This document shows, piece by piece, positions 27,320-35,833 of a stretch of 64,000 nt of DNA. Numbering within the stretch: the first letter of the stretch is position 1; the number at the start of each line of letters is the position of its first letter. The DNA comes from Aquisalimonas sp. Lineage in GTDB: Bacteria > Pseudomonadota > Gammaproteobacteria > Nitrococcales > Aquisalimonadaceae. The position numbers and the translations under genes are program-made. The stretch spans positions 1 to 64,000 of the forward strand of contig SLBZ01000071.1 of the NCBI GenBank assembly GCA_007126095.1, written 5' to 3'. Under the pieces are notes generated by a model. That model saw nothing but the letters and a program-made list of their open reading frames with translations. It searched no databases and had not been told where the DNA came from.

Positions 27320-27747
27320 TGAGTTCCCCCGGCGTCGGCATCCTTCACGATGGCCGTGAGTCCCTGGTAGCGGACTACCAGCACGCTGTCGCCCTGCCGC
27401 AGTTCACGGCCGTCCTCATGTCGTGCCTGGAAGAACTCGCCGCGAACGATGACGCCCGCCTTGCCGTGGCGGATGGTCACCGCGGTGGGTGTGCCGGCTT
27501 CACCGGCGCCCCCCTCGGTGGCACTTCGGAACAGCCATATGACCCCGGGCATCGCCACCAGTCCCGCCACTCCGGCAGTAATCAGCTGCCCCATGATGCT
27601 GGCGTCGAGCAGGGCCGCCGCCATCGCCGCCAGTGCCATCAGTGCCCACGCCAGGAACAGTCCGCCGGCACCGCCCATTAGCACCAGTTCCAGTGCGAAA
27701 AGCCCCAGTGCCAGTAGCAGCCATATGCCCCATGGTTCAATTTCCAA
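27316..27747 (-). CDS. NfeD family membrane protein
   Basis: About 143 residues: three or four helices (IWLLLALGLFALELVLMGGA; two more to about residue 75), then a C-terminal OB-fold domain (GKAGVIVRGEFFQARHEDGR) ending LVVRYQGLTAIVKDADA. I choose TTG 27747 because GGAGG lies 6 nt upstream; a TTG 15 codons earlier has no site. NfeD proteins usually partner a slipin/stomatin next door and affect membrane microdomains or proteolysis, but here the partner is a serine hydrolase and no slipin is visible. Confidence 0.82.
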   Translation of the reverse strand: MEIEPWGIWLLLALGLFALELVLMGGAGGLFLAWALMALAAMAAALLDASIMGQLITAGVAGLVAMPGVIWLFRSATEGGAGEAGTPTAVTIRHGKAGVIVRGEFFQARHEDGRELRQGDSVLVVRYQGLTAIVKDADAGGTH

Positions 27748-27830
27748 GCCCGCCTCCGGGGAGTCTTCTTGTTGAAAGGTCAGTAACTGCAAGACTACAT
27801 GCTACCGGTGTTTGCCGGAATCGGCAGCGC

Positions 27831-27844
27831 TTGATCCAGAACAA
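27831..27844 (+). promoter_or_regulatory. Anr/FNR box upstream of ubiT
   Basis: TTGATCCAGAACAA matches TTGAT-N4-ATCAA at all but one position. It lies about 63 nt before the ubiT start, a suitable distance for a class II FNR-activated promoter. Oxygen-limited expression of ubiT is expected because UbiT acts in anaerobic ubiquinone synthesis. Confidence 0.65.
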
Positions 27845-27906
27845 GGCCAGCCCGATCCGCACTGGTGGAGAGTGTGCGTGTCACTGGATTGAGGATGGTA
27901 CCCGTC

Positions 27907-28386
27907 ATGCGTCTCGTGCTCCCGCGGCCCGCCCATGTCCTGCGACCCGCGCAGATGCTGCCGGCCTCGTTACTGGAGGCAATTGTTGCGACTGTCAGTA
28001 CGCGTGTGCTCCGGGACCGCATCGCCGACGGCGCGCTGGATCCCCTGGGCGGGCGCGTGATCCGTATTGTTGTCCGTGACCCCGACGTCAGCGTGCGCCT
28101 GACCCTGCGCGACGGTCGGATTGTGCCGGCGCCTCCGGGCCAGGACGCCGCCGCCACGGTGACAGCCTTCGCCGAGGACCTGGTGCAGGTCATGGCGCAG
28201 CGGGTTGACCCGGATACCCTGTTCTTTCATCGGCGTCTCGGTGTTCAGGGCGATACCGCCCTCGGGCTGGCGGTGAAGAATGTGCTCGACAGCGTTGATC
28301 CTGCCGAACTGCCGACGCCCGTCACGGAGCTCCTCAGGCAGGCAGCAGATCACGTGCCCGGGGCGACCTCCCGGGAGTCAGGGTAG
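27907..28386 (+). CDS. ubiT: UbiT, SCP2-domain factor of O2-independent ubiquinone biosynthesis
   Basis: 159 residues from ATG 27907, chosen for the GAGG about 12 nt upstream; ATG 27895 and GTG 27865 in the same frame are alternatives. The SCP2 sterol-carrier fold shows the blocks GGRVIRIVVRDPDVSVRLTL and QRVDPDTLFFHRRLGVQGDT, the latter nearly diagnostic for UbiT/YhbT, followed by ALGLAVKNVLDSVD. UbiT presents lipid intermediates to the UbiU-UbiV hydroxylase when oxygen is absent. It converges with ubiV, and the two stop codons overlap by 9 nt. Confidence 0.9.
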   Translation: MRLVLPRPAHVLRPAQMLPASLLEAIVATVSTRVLRDRIADGALDPLGGRVIRIVVRDPDVSVRLTLRDGRIVPAPPGQDAAATVTAFAEDLVQVMAQRVDPDTLFFHRRLGVQGDTALGLAVKNVLDSVDPAELPTPVTELLRQAADHVPGATSRESG

Positions 28387-29274
28387 CGGGATGCGGTCCA
28401 TGCCGGCGGCACCGTGCCAGTACCCGCTGCAGTCATCGCCGTCCTGGGTCAGTGTCGTGGTGGTGTCATCGGCCATGGCCCGTGCCAGCGCGTCGGCCAG
28501 GTCGGGCGTCTCACCGATGCGAGGACTCAACCGCAGCAGGTCCGCCCCGGCCGCCGCCAGCTTCTGCCAGGCGGGCAGCAGGTTGTGGACGCGGCCGGAC
28601 TGGGTCTGAATGCCGTTGATGGTCAGAAAGCGTTCGCCTTCGCGGGTGTTCACGGGGCGGCCGTCCGGGTCGTCGATGCAACGGAGCCCGCATTGATCCT
28701 TGGGCAGATCGTGGTGGCGTGCGGTGAAGCAGCGGGCCGACCAGGCCAGGGGAAGGCGTCCGTGGGCGAACACCTCGGTTTCCGGACGCTGCGGCCCGGC
28801 GGCGTCCAGCAGGGCGCGCAGGGTGGCGCCATCCAGCTCCAGGGGCATGACCCAACGCCTCATGCCGAGGTCCCTTAGCGCCAGCAGGGCGTGGCTGTTG
28901 TAGATGTTCAGGAACGGCCCGCCCGTGAAGGGCAGGCCCTGCTCCCGGAGAATCTGCACCGCCGCCATGTCGTTGGCCTCCACCAGGAACTCGCCGTTCA
29001 GGCACATGCGGCGCACCATGCCCATTTCCGAACGGGCCTCGACAAGAGTGAGCGTGGACAGCACCACCTCCTTGCCGGCGGCAGCCAGTTCCCGCCCCAG
29101 GGCGATCCAGTCGTCGGGGCGCAGTTCCCTGCGCTTGGCACAGACCGTCTCGCCGAGATAGACGGAATCCGCGGCGCTTGCGCCGATACGCTCGTAGAAC
29201 GCCAGGGTGTGTGCCCGTGGCCAGAAGTACTGGCAGGGGCCGATCGCGATCCGCGGTTTCGTGGTGTCAGTCAT
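28378..29274 (-). CDS. ubiV: UbiV, O2-independent ubiquinone hydroxylase subunit (U32 family)
   Basis: 298 residues starting MTDTTKPRIAIGPCQYFWPR; the frame is open 49 codons further upstream but that overlaps ubiU and reads as shadow. Four cysteines, C45, C182, C195 and C199, repeat the spacing of the [4Fe-4S] ligands of E. coli UbiV (C-x12-C-x3-C at the end: FTARHHDLPKDQCGLRC). UbiV forms a heterodimer with UbiU that hydroxylates ubiquinone precursors, with prephenate as hydroxyl donor, so ubiquinone can be made during nitrate respiration. It follows ubiU by 11 nt. Confidence 0.95.
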   Translation of the reverse strand: MTDTTKPRIAIGPCQYFWPRAHTLAFYERIGASAADSVYLGETVCAKRRELRPDDWIALGRELAAAGKEVVLSTLTLVEARSEMGMVRRMCLNGEFLVEANDMAAVQILREQGLPFTGGPFLNIYNSHALLALRDLGMRRWVMPLELDGATLRALLDAAGPQRPETEVFAHGRLPLAWSARCFTARHHDLPKDQCGLRCIDDPDGRPVNTREGERFLTINGIQTQSGRVHNLLPAWQKLAAAGADLLRLSPRIGETPDLADALARAMADDTTTTLTQDGDDCSGYWHGAAGMDRIPLP

Positions 29275-29285
29275 GGTGGTCGTTC

Positions 29286-30284
29286 TCACTGCCAGGAGCG
29301 GCTGTAGGCGCCAAGGGTGGTCTGGCTGCCCTCGGAGAGCGCGGAGAGCCGTGCCTTCTCCCCGGGCTCCGGCGCATAGGCGTCCGGGGCGGTCAGGCAG
29401 CGGTCGATGGCCTGGCGCCACACCGCGGCCACCTGGCGTATGTAGCCTGGGCTGCGCTGCCGCCCCTCCAGTTTGATCGCGGTGATTCCGGCGCGGTGGA
29501 GTTCTGGCAGCAGATCCAGTGTATTCAGGCTCGTGGGGGCCTCCAGGGTGTGATCCGTGCGGTCAGCCACGGTGAAACGCCCCTTGCACAGGGTGGGGTA
29601 CCCCGCCTTCTCGCCCGCGGCGAAGCGGTCGATGAGCACGCCGTTGAGGCGTGAGCTCAACGTGCCGTCCGCGGTTTCGTCCCAGCGGACATGGCCGGCT
29701 GGGGAGCAGGCCCCGGCAGTGTTGGGCGACTCTCCGGTCGCGTAGGAGGAGAGCAGGCATCGCCCCTCGGCCATGATGCACAGTGAGCCGAAGCCGAAGA
29801 CCTCCAGTTCCACCGGCGCGTCGGCGGCGATCTGCTGGACCTGGGCGAGGGAGAGTACTCGCGGCAGGACGGCGCGGCGGATGCCGAAGTACTCGTGATA
29901 GAAACGCAGTGCTTCGACGCTGGTCGCCGACCCCTGCACCGACAGATGCCGAGGCAGGTCCGGGTACGTCCGCGCGGCGTACTCGAGCAGGCCGATATCG
30001 GCCAGGATGATCCCGTCGACCCCCAGTGCCGCCGCCTGATCCACTGCCGAGCGCCAGTGGTCCCACCCCTGGGGCTGCGCATAGGTGTTTACCGCGAGCA
30101 GGACACGCACGCCGTGGCCATGGGCCTCGGTGATGCTCTGGGCGAGCTGGTCAGGGGAGAAGTTCAGGCCGGGGAAATGGCGGGCGTTCGTCGCGTCACT
30201 GAGCCCCGTATAAATGGTGTCGGCACCGCTCTCGATGGCGACGCGCAGGGCCGTTGCGTTCCCTGCCGGGCAGACCAGTTCCAT
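29286..30284 (-). CDS. ubiU: UbiU, O2-independent ubiquinone hydroxylase subunit (U32 family)
   Basis: 332 residues beginning MELVCPAGNATALRVAIESG. Cysteines C169, C176, C193 and C233 (GSLCIMAEGRCLL; TAGACSPAG; YPTLCKGRF) coincide almost exactly with the four [4Fe-4S] ligands of E. coli UbiU. The peptidase U32 name of the family is historical; this member acts in anaerobic ubiquinone synthesis with UbiV and UbiT. It is first in a ubiU-ubiV operon behind a perfect Anr/FNR box. Confidence 0.95.
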   Translation of the reverse strand: MELVCPAGNATALRVAIESGADTIYTGLSDATNARHFPGLNFSPDQLAQSITEAHGHGVRVLLAVNTYAQPQGWDHWRSAVDQAAALGVDGIILADIGLLEYAARTYPDLPRHLSVQGSATSVEALRFYHEYFGIRRAVLPRVLSLAQVQQIAADAPVELEVFGFGSLCIMAEGRCLLSSYATGESPNTAGACSPAGHVRWDETADGTLSSRLNGVLIDRFAAGEKAGYPTLCKGRFTVADRTDHTLEAPTSLNTLDLLPELHRAGITAIKLEGRQRSPGYIRQVAAVWRQAIDRCLTAPDAYAPEPGEKARLSALSEGSQTTLGAYSRSWQ

Positions 30285-30343
30285 GATGTGCTCCCGTCGG
30301 AGTTGACTCCCGGGAGCTTGTCGTCCGAGTGGGTTGGCCCGCC

Positions 30344-30357
30344 TTGATCCGGATCAA
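30344..30357 (-). promoter_or_regulatory. Anr/FNR box upstream of ubiU
   Basis: TTGATCCGGATCAA is a perfect TTGAT-N4-ATCAA palindrome, 60 nt before the ubiU ATG. It touches the 3' end of the Fnr-type regulator gene on the same strand (stop at 30354), so ubiUV probably has its own anaerobic promoter. The Fnr-type protein encoded immediately upstream is the obvious activator. Confidence 0.85.
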
Positions 30358-31130
30358 GAGCGTTTGGGTATGCCGGCGTTCTTCTCCAGCGCCGAGGCAC
30401 TGCTGCCGATGACCGCCCTGAGCGCGTCCATGTCATTCAGCGAGATTTCCCGGCCGTCGGCGGTGATCCAGCCGTTGTCCACGAAGCGGCGGAACAGCCG
30501 GCTGGTGGTTTCCGGCGCCAGCCCGAGGTAGTTGCTCAGCTCGTGGCGTGACATGGGCAGGCGGAAGCGGGTCGACGACAGACCCCGCCGGGCGAACCGG
30601 TCCGAGAGGCTGGTCAGCAGAATCGCCAGCCGCTGCTCTGCGGTGCGCCGGGCCAGGGCGTGGAGCATCTCCTGTTCGTTGAAGATCTCTTTGCTCATGA
30701 TCCGCAGCAGCTGCCGATTGAGGCCGGGGATGTCTTCTGAGAGCCGCTCCAGCTCCTCGAACGGGATTTCGCAGATGCTGGTGGTCTCCAGCGCCGACGC
30801 CGTGGACGGATGCTCGCCGAAACTGATGGCATCCAGACCCAGCAGCTCGCCGGGCAGGTGGAATGCGGTGATCTGCTCTTCGCCGTCCTCGGAGATGGTC
30901 AGACTCTTGAGAGCGCCTGTGCGCACGGCGTAAATGGCGCCGAACGGCCGGCCCGAACGATACAGAACATCACCCCGCGCCAGCGGCTTGCGTCGCTCGA
31001 CGATGCGGTCCAGCGCGTCCACGTCCGCACCCTCCAGTGCCACTGGCAGGCAAAGGTCGCTGAGGCTGCAGGTCCGGCACGCTTCCCGGATCTGGCGGAT
31101 GTTGGGTCGGTTCATCGTCTGCTCAGCCAT
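30354..31130 (-). CDS. anr: Oxygen-sensing Crp/Fnr family regulator (Anr/FNR type)
   Basis: 258 residues. N-terminal cysteines C18, C21 and C27 (REACRTCSLSDLCLP) plus C120 (ETTSICEIP) match the four [4Fe-4S] ligands of FNR (C20, C23, C29, C122). A cyclic-nucleotide-like beta barrel, a dimerisation helix and a helix-turn-helix follow (SRHELSNYLGLAPETTSRLF). The recognition helix keeps E-xx-SR, the residues that read TTGAT half-sites. It should activate anaerobic genes when oxygen is low; four such boxes occur in this window. GAAGGAG precedes the ATG. GTTATAAC and GGTTA-N6-TAACC palindromes (31196-31224) lie in its leader and might be an operator. Confidence 0.93.
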   Translation of the reverse strand: MAEQTMNRPNIRQIREACRTCSLSDLCLPVALEGADVDALDRIVERRKPLARGDVLYRSGRPFGAIYAVRTGALKSLTISEDGEEQITAFHLPGELLGLDAISFGEHPSTASALETTSICEIPFEELERLSEDIPGLNRQLLRIMSKEIFNEQEMLHALARRTAEQRLAILLTSLSDRFARRGLSSTRFRLPMSRHELSNYLGLAPETTSRLFRRFVDNGWITADGREISLNDMDALRAVIGSSASALEKNAGIPKRS

Positions 31131-31291
31131 CGGTAGGACTCCTTCAACGTCCGTGCAGCGTCCTGGTGTTCGACCTCGCGCGAGGGCTGTTCCCTGTTAT
31201 AACTTTGTGGTTATCAGTGTAACCGTTCCCTGTATTTCCACACACGATTCGGGTGGCCAGCGTGGATGCTCATGAGCGCCAGCACAGTAGT

Positions 31292-31972
31292 TCACGATAA
31301 CGCGCGAAGGCCCTCCGGGTCATGCACGATGATCTCCCGGTGCCGCACTTCCAGTACACCCCGGGCGTTCAGTTCGTGGAGAATCCGCGAGAGTGTCTCC
31401 GGCGTCATCGACAGGCGCGAGGCGATGACGTGCTTTGGGGCCGGAAGTTGAACCGGCTCGCCCGGTAGCGGGCTGGCGCTTGCCTGGGTGAGCAGGTAGC
31501 GGGCGACCCGCGGGCGGGACTGCTGCAGTGTGAGCTGATCGATGTCCTCGAGACGGCTGTGCAGCCGCATGCTGAGGTCGGCCAGCAACGCCATGCAGGC
31601 GCCGGTGTCGTTGTCGAGCAGGGCACGGTAGTCGTCGTTGGGAATACTCAGCACCCCTGCCGGCTCGAGAACCTGAGCCGTGACTGGGTACTTGCGGGCG
31701 TCCATGAACATGACCGCCTCGGCGAAGGTTTCCCCCGGCCGGACCAGGTGCACCACCTTCTCCAGTCCCTCGGCGTTGGTGCGCGCCAGTTTGATCAGGC
31801 CTTCTTGAAGCAGGAAGAAATGCTGCGCCGGATCGCCCTGGTGGAACAGGATGGCGCCGGTTTGGTGGCGCACCCGGCGTACACGGCCAACCAGGCCGTC
31901 CAGTTCGCTGTTGGGGAGGTGGCGGAAGAGCGGATTGCTAACCAGCGCCTCGTGAATGCCGTCCTGTTTCAT
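31292..31972 (-). CDS. Crp/Fnr family regulator, Dnr/NnrR-like
   Basis: 226 residues: cNMP-like sensor barrel (RHQTGAILFHQGDPAQHFFL; RPGETFAEAVMFMDARKYPV), dimer helix and a winged helix ending PKHVIASRLSMTPETLSRIL. It lacks the N-terminal FNR cysteines but keeps E-xx-SR in the recognition helix, so it probably reads FNR-like TTGAT sites. This combination, next to nitrate respiration genes, is typical of the Dnr class that senses NO through heme, though a heme site cannot be seen directly. It overlaps mobB by 4 nt (ATGA) and is probably co-transcribed with it. Confidence 0.85.
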   Translation of the reverse strand: MKQDGIHEALVSNPLFRHLPNSELDGLVGRVRRVRHQTGAILFHQGDPAQHFFLLQEGLIKLARTNAEGLEKVVHLVRPGETFAEAVMFMDARKYPVTAQVLEPAGVLSIPNDDYRALLDNDTGACMALLADLSMRLHSRLEDIDQLTLQQSRPRVARYLLTQASASPLPGEPVQLPAPKHVIASRLSMTPETLSRILHELNARGVLEVRHREIIVHDPEGLRALS

Positions 31973-32544
31973 CGAGCCCCCGCGATCTCCTGCAGGATGA
32001 AGCGTGCCACGCCGTCCGGGTCGTTCATGGACAGCCTTGGCAGCGCCGTGTCCAGCGGGTGGTTTGCCGTGGTGGCCACGGCGATGATGGCGTCATCATT
32101 GTGGAACAGTGGTGGTCGGTCCCGCCCCGTCTCGCGCAGCAGCTCGATCTTCGGGAAGCGTTCGCCGCGAAAGCCTTCCACCAGCAGCAGATCGACGCTG
32201 TCCTGATCGAGGCGCGCGATCTCCTCAGCGAGTATCGGGTCGCGCTCTTCCTCCCGCTCCCGCATCAGAGCCCAGCGGCTACCGGAGGTGACCAGCACCT
32301 GGTCGGCGCCGGCCTTGCGCAGCTGGTAACTGTCCTTGCCCGGGTGATCCACGTCGAAAGCGTGGTGGGCGTGTTTCACCAGCGCCAGCCGCAGCCCGGC
32401 CTCACGCAGGCGGGGGATCACCGCTTCCAGCAGGGTGGTCTTGCCGGTGCCGCTCCAGGCGGCGAAACCGATGATGGGCCGGCGGCAGGTCTGCGGCCAG
32501 AGTGATTGATACGGGTAGCGTGGCATGGTCGCGATGCTGGTCAT
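31969..32544 (-). CDS. mobB: Molybdopterin-guanine dinucleotide biosynthesis protein MobB
   Basis: 191 residues with a P-loop, IIGFAAWSGTGKTTLLEAVI (about residues 24-43), the block KHAHHAFDVDHPGKDSYQLR and LLLVEGFRGERFPKIELLR, all hallmarks of the MobB GTPase. MobB assists GMP attachment to molybdopterin, giving the bis-MGD cofactor that NarG needs. Its partner mobA is not in the window. It precedes the Dnr-like regulator with ATGA overlap, tying cofactor supply to nitrate-respiration control. Confidence 0.93.
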   Translation of the reverse strand: MTSIATMPRYPYQSLWPQTCRRPIIGFAAWSGTGKTTLLEAVIPRLREAGLRLALVKHAHHAFDVDHPGKDSYQLRKAGADQVLVTSGSRWALMREREEERDPILAEEIARLDQDSVDLLLVEGFRGERFPKIELLRETGRDRPPLFHNDDAIIAVATTANHPLDTALPRLSMNDPDGVARFILQEIAGAR

Positions 32545-32644
32545 GGTGCCCTGGTTGCCTCACACTGTACGGGATTTGACGTGGCCGCCGGGAGGGCGGT
32601 CATTATACCGTTCCCAGCGGACGCGACTGACGAGGACTGGAATC

Positions 32645-32998
32645 ATGGCGAACGAACTCCCCTCAGGTGCCGGTGATGTCGCCGAAGACTATCCGGAAAT
32701 CTGGGATGCCTACAGCCGGCTCGGCCGCGCGTGCGCAGAGGCAGGGCCGCTGGACGAGCGGGACCGCCGCCTGGTGAAACTGGCCATGGCGATCGCCCTT
32801 GGCAGTGAGGGTGCGACCCACTCCCACGTCCGGCGCGCCCTGGATGAAGGGTTTACCGGCGACGAAATCCGCCAGGTAGCCCTGCTCGGCGTGCCCACAC
32901 TCGGTTTCCCATCGTCCGTCGCCGCCCTGACCTGGGTGGAGGATATCCTCGAAGAGGAAGACGACGAGGACGATGTGGAAGAGGATGCGGACGACTGA
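32645..32998 (+). CDS. Carboxymuconolactone decarboxylase (CMD/AhpD-fold) family protein
   Basis: 117 residues. The all-helical CMD core (LDERDRRLVKLAMAIALGSE; HSHVRRALDEGFTGDEIRQV) has the E-xxx-HxH-x-R pattern of the decarboxylase branch instead of the CxxC redox pair of AhpD. So thiol peroxidase partnering is not expected. The C-terminus is a run of acidic residues (EDILEEEDDEDDVEEDADD). The ATG at 32645 follows GAGGA; an earlier in-frame start overlaps mobB. Convergent with sirB2; function in this context unknown. Confidence 0.85.
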   Translation: MANELPSGAGDVAEDYPEIWDAYSRLGRACAEAGPLDERDRRLVKLAMAIALGSEGATHSHVRRALDEGFTGDEIRQVALLGVPTLGFPSSVAALTWVEDILEEEDDEDDVEEDADD

Positions 32999-33006
32999 CC
33001 GGTGCC

Positions 33007-33396
33007 TCAGCCGAGCAGCGGCACCACGTCCTTCGTGACCGCCACCAGCATGATGTAGGCGAATACCAGGATGGCCGCGATCCAGGCGGCGAGCCTGGTC
33101 TGTTTTGTGCGTCCACGCTTGAGCGCCACCATGCCCAGCGCGATGTAGACCACCAGCCCCACTACCTTGGCCGTTACCCAGTCGTGGACGAACGGATACT
33201 GGGCGATGATCCAGATCAGCAGCAGCGCGCTGGCGAGCAGCACCGTATCCACCGCGTGGGGCACGATGCGCACCCACTTGCGTTGGAGCATGCTTGAATC
33301 CGCCAGCATCCAGATGCCCCGCAGCAGGAACAGGGCGATGCTGATGATGGCGCTGAGTTGGTGAATGTGCTTGATGAGGACGTACTGTTCGGCCAT
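33007..33396 (-). CDS. SirB2 family membrane protein
   Basis: 129 residues with four helices, starting MAEQYVLIKHIHQLSAIISI. The HIHQLSA motif, the RxxWML segment (FLLRGIWMLADSSMLQRKWV) and the IPHxxDTxLL-like block RIVPHAVDTVLLASALLLIW are family hallmarks. SirB2 was named as an up-regulator of invasion genes in Salmonella, but the molecular role is unknown and the histidines could bind heme. It lies just downstream of narL on the same strand and may be read through from narXL. Confidence 0.85.
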   Translation of the reverse strand: MAEQYVLIKHIHQLSAIISIALFLLRGIWMLADSSMLQRKWVRIVPHAVDTVLLASALLLIWIIAQYPFVHDWVTAKVVGLVVYIALGMVALKRGRTKQTRLAAWIAAILVFAYIMLVAVTKDVVPLLG

Positions 33397-33416
33397 TGCG
33401 TCGGTTCCCCGGTGTC

Positions 33417-34055
33417 TTATTTGAGTTCGTTCTGAACCGCCCACACCGCGGCTTCGACCCGCGATCGGAACGCCATTTTCTTGAGCAGGTTCTTCACGTG
33501 CACCTTGGTCGTGCCCTCGGTAATGCCGAGATTGCGGGCGATGGTCTTGTTGCTCTCGCCCCGGGCCAGATGGCGCAGGATCTCCCGCTCTCGCGCAGTG
33601 AGCCTGTCGATGCCCGGGGCGTTGCTCTCGCGCCCCTTGGTGAGCGCCCGGGCGAGGCTGGAGGTGAGCGCTTCGCTGATGACCACCTCACCGGCGGCGG
33701 CGCGACGGAGCTGGGTGAGCAGCGCCTCCGGTTCCATGTCTTTCAGCAGGTAGCCGTTGGCGCCGGCGCGCAGGGAGGCGGTGAGGTCGTCTTCGCTGTC
33801 GGAGACGGTGAGCATCACGATGCACGCTTCAACACCGTTCTCGCGCAGCGCCCTGAGTGTCTCGACGCCGGTCATACCCTGCATGTTCAGGTCCAGGAGG
33901 ATAAGATCCGGCTCCAGTTCGGTCGCCATGTCCAGGGCTTCCTTGCCACTGCTGCTTTCCCCGGCACAGGTCATGTCGGCTTCCAGGTCCAGAAGCTGCG
34001 AGATGCCGCGTCGCAGCAGGGGGTGATCGTCGACGATCAACACGCGTGTGCTCAT
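33417..34055 (-). CDS. narL: Nitrate response regulator NarL
   Basis: 212 residues. Receiver domain with acidic pocket D9/D10, phospho-acceptor D55 (PDLILLDLNMQGM) and a conserved Lys in NGYLLKD, then a LuxR-type helix-turn-helix (LTAREREILRHLARGESNKT; GITEGTTKVHVKNLLKKM). The TKVHVKNLLKK recognition region is that of NarL. It overlaps narX by 4 nt (ATGA), so sensor and regulator are made together. Phosphorylated NarL should activate narK1 and narG across the divergent promoter region, where a candidate 7-2-7 heptamer pair is visible. Confidence 0.95.
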   Translation of the reverse strand: MSTRVLIVDDHPLLRRGISQLLDLEADMTCAGESSSGKEALDMATELEPDLILLDLNMQGMTGVETLRALRENGVEACIVMLTVSDSEDDLTASLRAGANGYLLKDMEPEALLTQLRRAAAGEVVISEALTSSLARALTKGRESNAPGIDRLTAREREILRHLARGESNKTIARNLGITEGTTKVHVKNLLKKMAFRSRVEAAVWAVQNELK

Positions 34056-35833
34056 GCCTGTGGCTCCATGTCGTCATTGGCCGTATCCCGATCCCGCGGA
34101 AAGGTCACCTCGATCCGGGTACCGTGCGGTTCGGCTGCGCCTATCGCCAGCTCGCCCCCCAGGCTGCGTGCCCGTTCCGTCATGATCTGAATACCGTAGT
34201 GGTGCGCTTTTTCAGGTTGATCGGGCATGCCGATGCCGTCGTCCTGCACCAGCAGTCGGATCCAGTCGTTGTCGTCCTTCATTAGCCTGACCACCGCCAT
34301 CGTCGCCTGCGCATGGTGCCCCACGTTCGTCAGAGCTTCGCGGACGATCTGCAGGGCATGGACCTCGGCGTTGGAATCCAGCTCCGGGTCCGTGGCCTCC
34401 GTGTCCAGATGCAGCTCCAGTTGCGGGTAGCGCTGGCGGAATTCCCGTACTGTGGCTTCCAGCGCCGGGCGCAGACCTGCCTCGTTCACACGCAGGCGGA
34501 ACGTGGTCAATAGCTCGCGGAGGTGACCATAGGCTGTATTGAGTCCTTCGCGCAACTCCGCCGCAATCGCCCGGGTGTCGACATGGTCGGTTTCGTCTCT
34601 TAGACCGGCCTGCATGCGGGCGACCTGGATCTTCAGGTAGGAAAGCGACTGCGCCAGTGAATCGTGCAGTTCCCGGGCGAGTACCGCGCGCTCCTCCATG
34701 AGCACAAGCCGCCGTTGTTTCTGCGCCTCCCGGGCAAGCGCGCGGGCGAGGGCGATCTGATCCGCTACCGCCTCCGCCAGCTGGTGCTTCCAGGGGGCAA
34801 GGGGGGTGGCGGCCGGGTGGCATAGCTGCATCTTGCCGTGGGTATGACCGCCGTGGCGCAGCGTGATGGTGGTGGCGGTGCCGCCGCCGTCATCGTCCAC
34901 CGCGGTAGACTGAAACGTCTGAACCGCTTCGTCACTGTCCGGTTCAGTCAGGCTCACGCTGACCGGGCCGGCATCGACTATGTCGCGAAGCCGGTCGAGG
35001 ATGGGTTGCATGGCCGTGTCCGTGAGGTGGTGCGGGGCGAGATCCCGCGCAGTGTCATAGAGCAGCTGCAGGGCCTGAATGCTGCGCTGCAGGTCCGCGG
35101 TCTTGTGTGCGACCTGCTGTTCCATGTCCGCGTAGAGGGAGTCCAGTTCTGCAGCCATGGTGTTGAAACGTTGGCCGAGTACGCCAAACTCGTCGTTGCG
35201 GGTGTGCGTTGCGCGAGCGGAGAAGTCGCCCTGGCCGAGGCGGCCCGCGGCGTCGATCAGGTCGCGCAGCGGAGTCATGATCCGGCGCTGAAGCAGCGCG
35301 ATGGCGCCTGCGGCCAGCAGCAGCGTCAGGGCGATGGCGCCGGCCTGAATGCCGCGCAGCAGCTGGATGCGGCGCTCCGCTTGTTGCTGCAGATCCTGCA
35401 CCATGGCGTCCACGGAATCGACGAAACCGCCGACCTCGTCGGTGTATGCCGTTGCGCCGGCGACATCTGCCAGGGCAGGCCGCAACACGTCACGCCACTC
35501 GTCACGAATCCCCTGGTAACGTTCCTGCAAAGATGGGTCACTGCTGGCGGCCGCGCGCAGCGCCCTGTCTTCCAGTTTCGTCTCGAAGGTCACGGCGGCG
35601 GATGCCACGGCGTCTGCATCCGCCGGCCCCCGCACGAGCGCGGCGATGCGGTACGCCTGCATGCGCAGGGAGCCCGCCTCGTTTATGGCCGCCGCATCAC
35701 CCCGGGCGCTCTCCGTTATCACCATGGAGCCGCCCATGCTCAGCAGGGCGAGCGCCGTGATACCGGTGAGGATCAGCCCGAGCCGAACGCGTAGCGACCA
35801 GGGGTGCGCGCTGTGGGATTTCGGGATACTCAG
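34052..35833 (-). CDS. narX: Nitrate sensor histidine kinase NarX, apparent CTG start
   Basis: About 593 residues from CTG 35833. Order: TM1 (LGLILTGITALALLSMGGSM), periplasmic domain opening with the nitrate-binding P-box INEAGSLRMQAYRIAALV, TM2 (AGAIALTLLLAAGAIALLQR), HAMP, a central GAF-like region, then HisKA_3 with the phospho-His in ARELHDSLAQSLSYLKIQVA and an HATPase domain. No ATG, GTG or TTG occurs between an in-frame TAA upstream and ATG 35737, which falls inside TM1 and would destroy it. GGAGG lies 7 nt before the CTG, so CTG (or the nearby ATT) is the likely start. Divergent from narK1; overlaps narL. Confidence 0.92.
   Translation of the reverse strand: MSIPKSHSAHPWSLRVRLGLILTGITALALLSMGGSMVITESARGDAAAINEAGSLRMQAYRIAALVRGPADADAVASAAVTFETKLEDRALRAAASSDPSLQERYQGIRDEWRDVLRPALADVAGATAYTDEVGGFVDSVDAMVQDLQQQAERRIQLLRGIQAGAIALTLLLAAGAIALLQRRIMTPLRDLIDAAGRLGQGDFSARATHTRNDEFGVLGQRFNTMAAELDSLYADMEQQVAHKTADLQRSIQALQLLYDTARDLAPHHLTDTAMQPILDRLRDIVDAGPVSVSLTEPDSDEAVQTFQSTAVDDDGGGTATTITLRHGGHTHGKMQLCHPAATPLAPWKHQLAEAVADQIALARALAREAQKQRRLVLMEERAVLARELHDSLAQSLSYLKIQVARMQAGLRDETDHVDTRAIAAELREGLNTAYGHLRELLTTFRLRVNEAGLRPALEATVREFRQRYPQLELHLDTEATDPELDSNAEVHALQIVREALTNVGHHAQATMAVVRLMKDDNDWIRLLVQDDGIGMPDQPEKAHHYGIQIMTERARSLGGELAIGAAEPHGTRIEVTFPRDRDTANDDMEPQA

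Noticed and set aside
31196..31224. GTTATAAC and GGTTA-N6-TAACC palindromes upstream of the Fnr-type gene as a defined operator
   Set aside because: The symmetry is real, but I cannot match it to a known regulator, so I only mention it in the gene entry.
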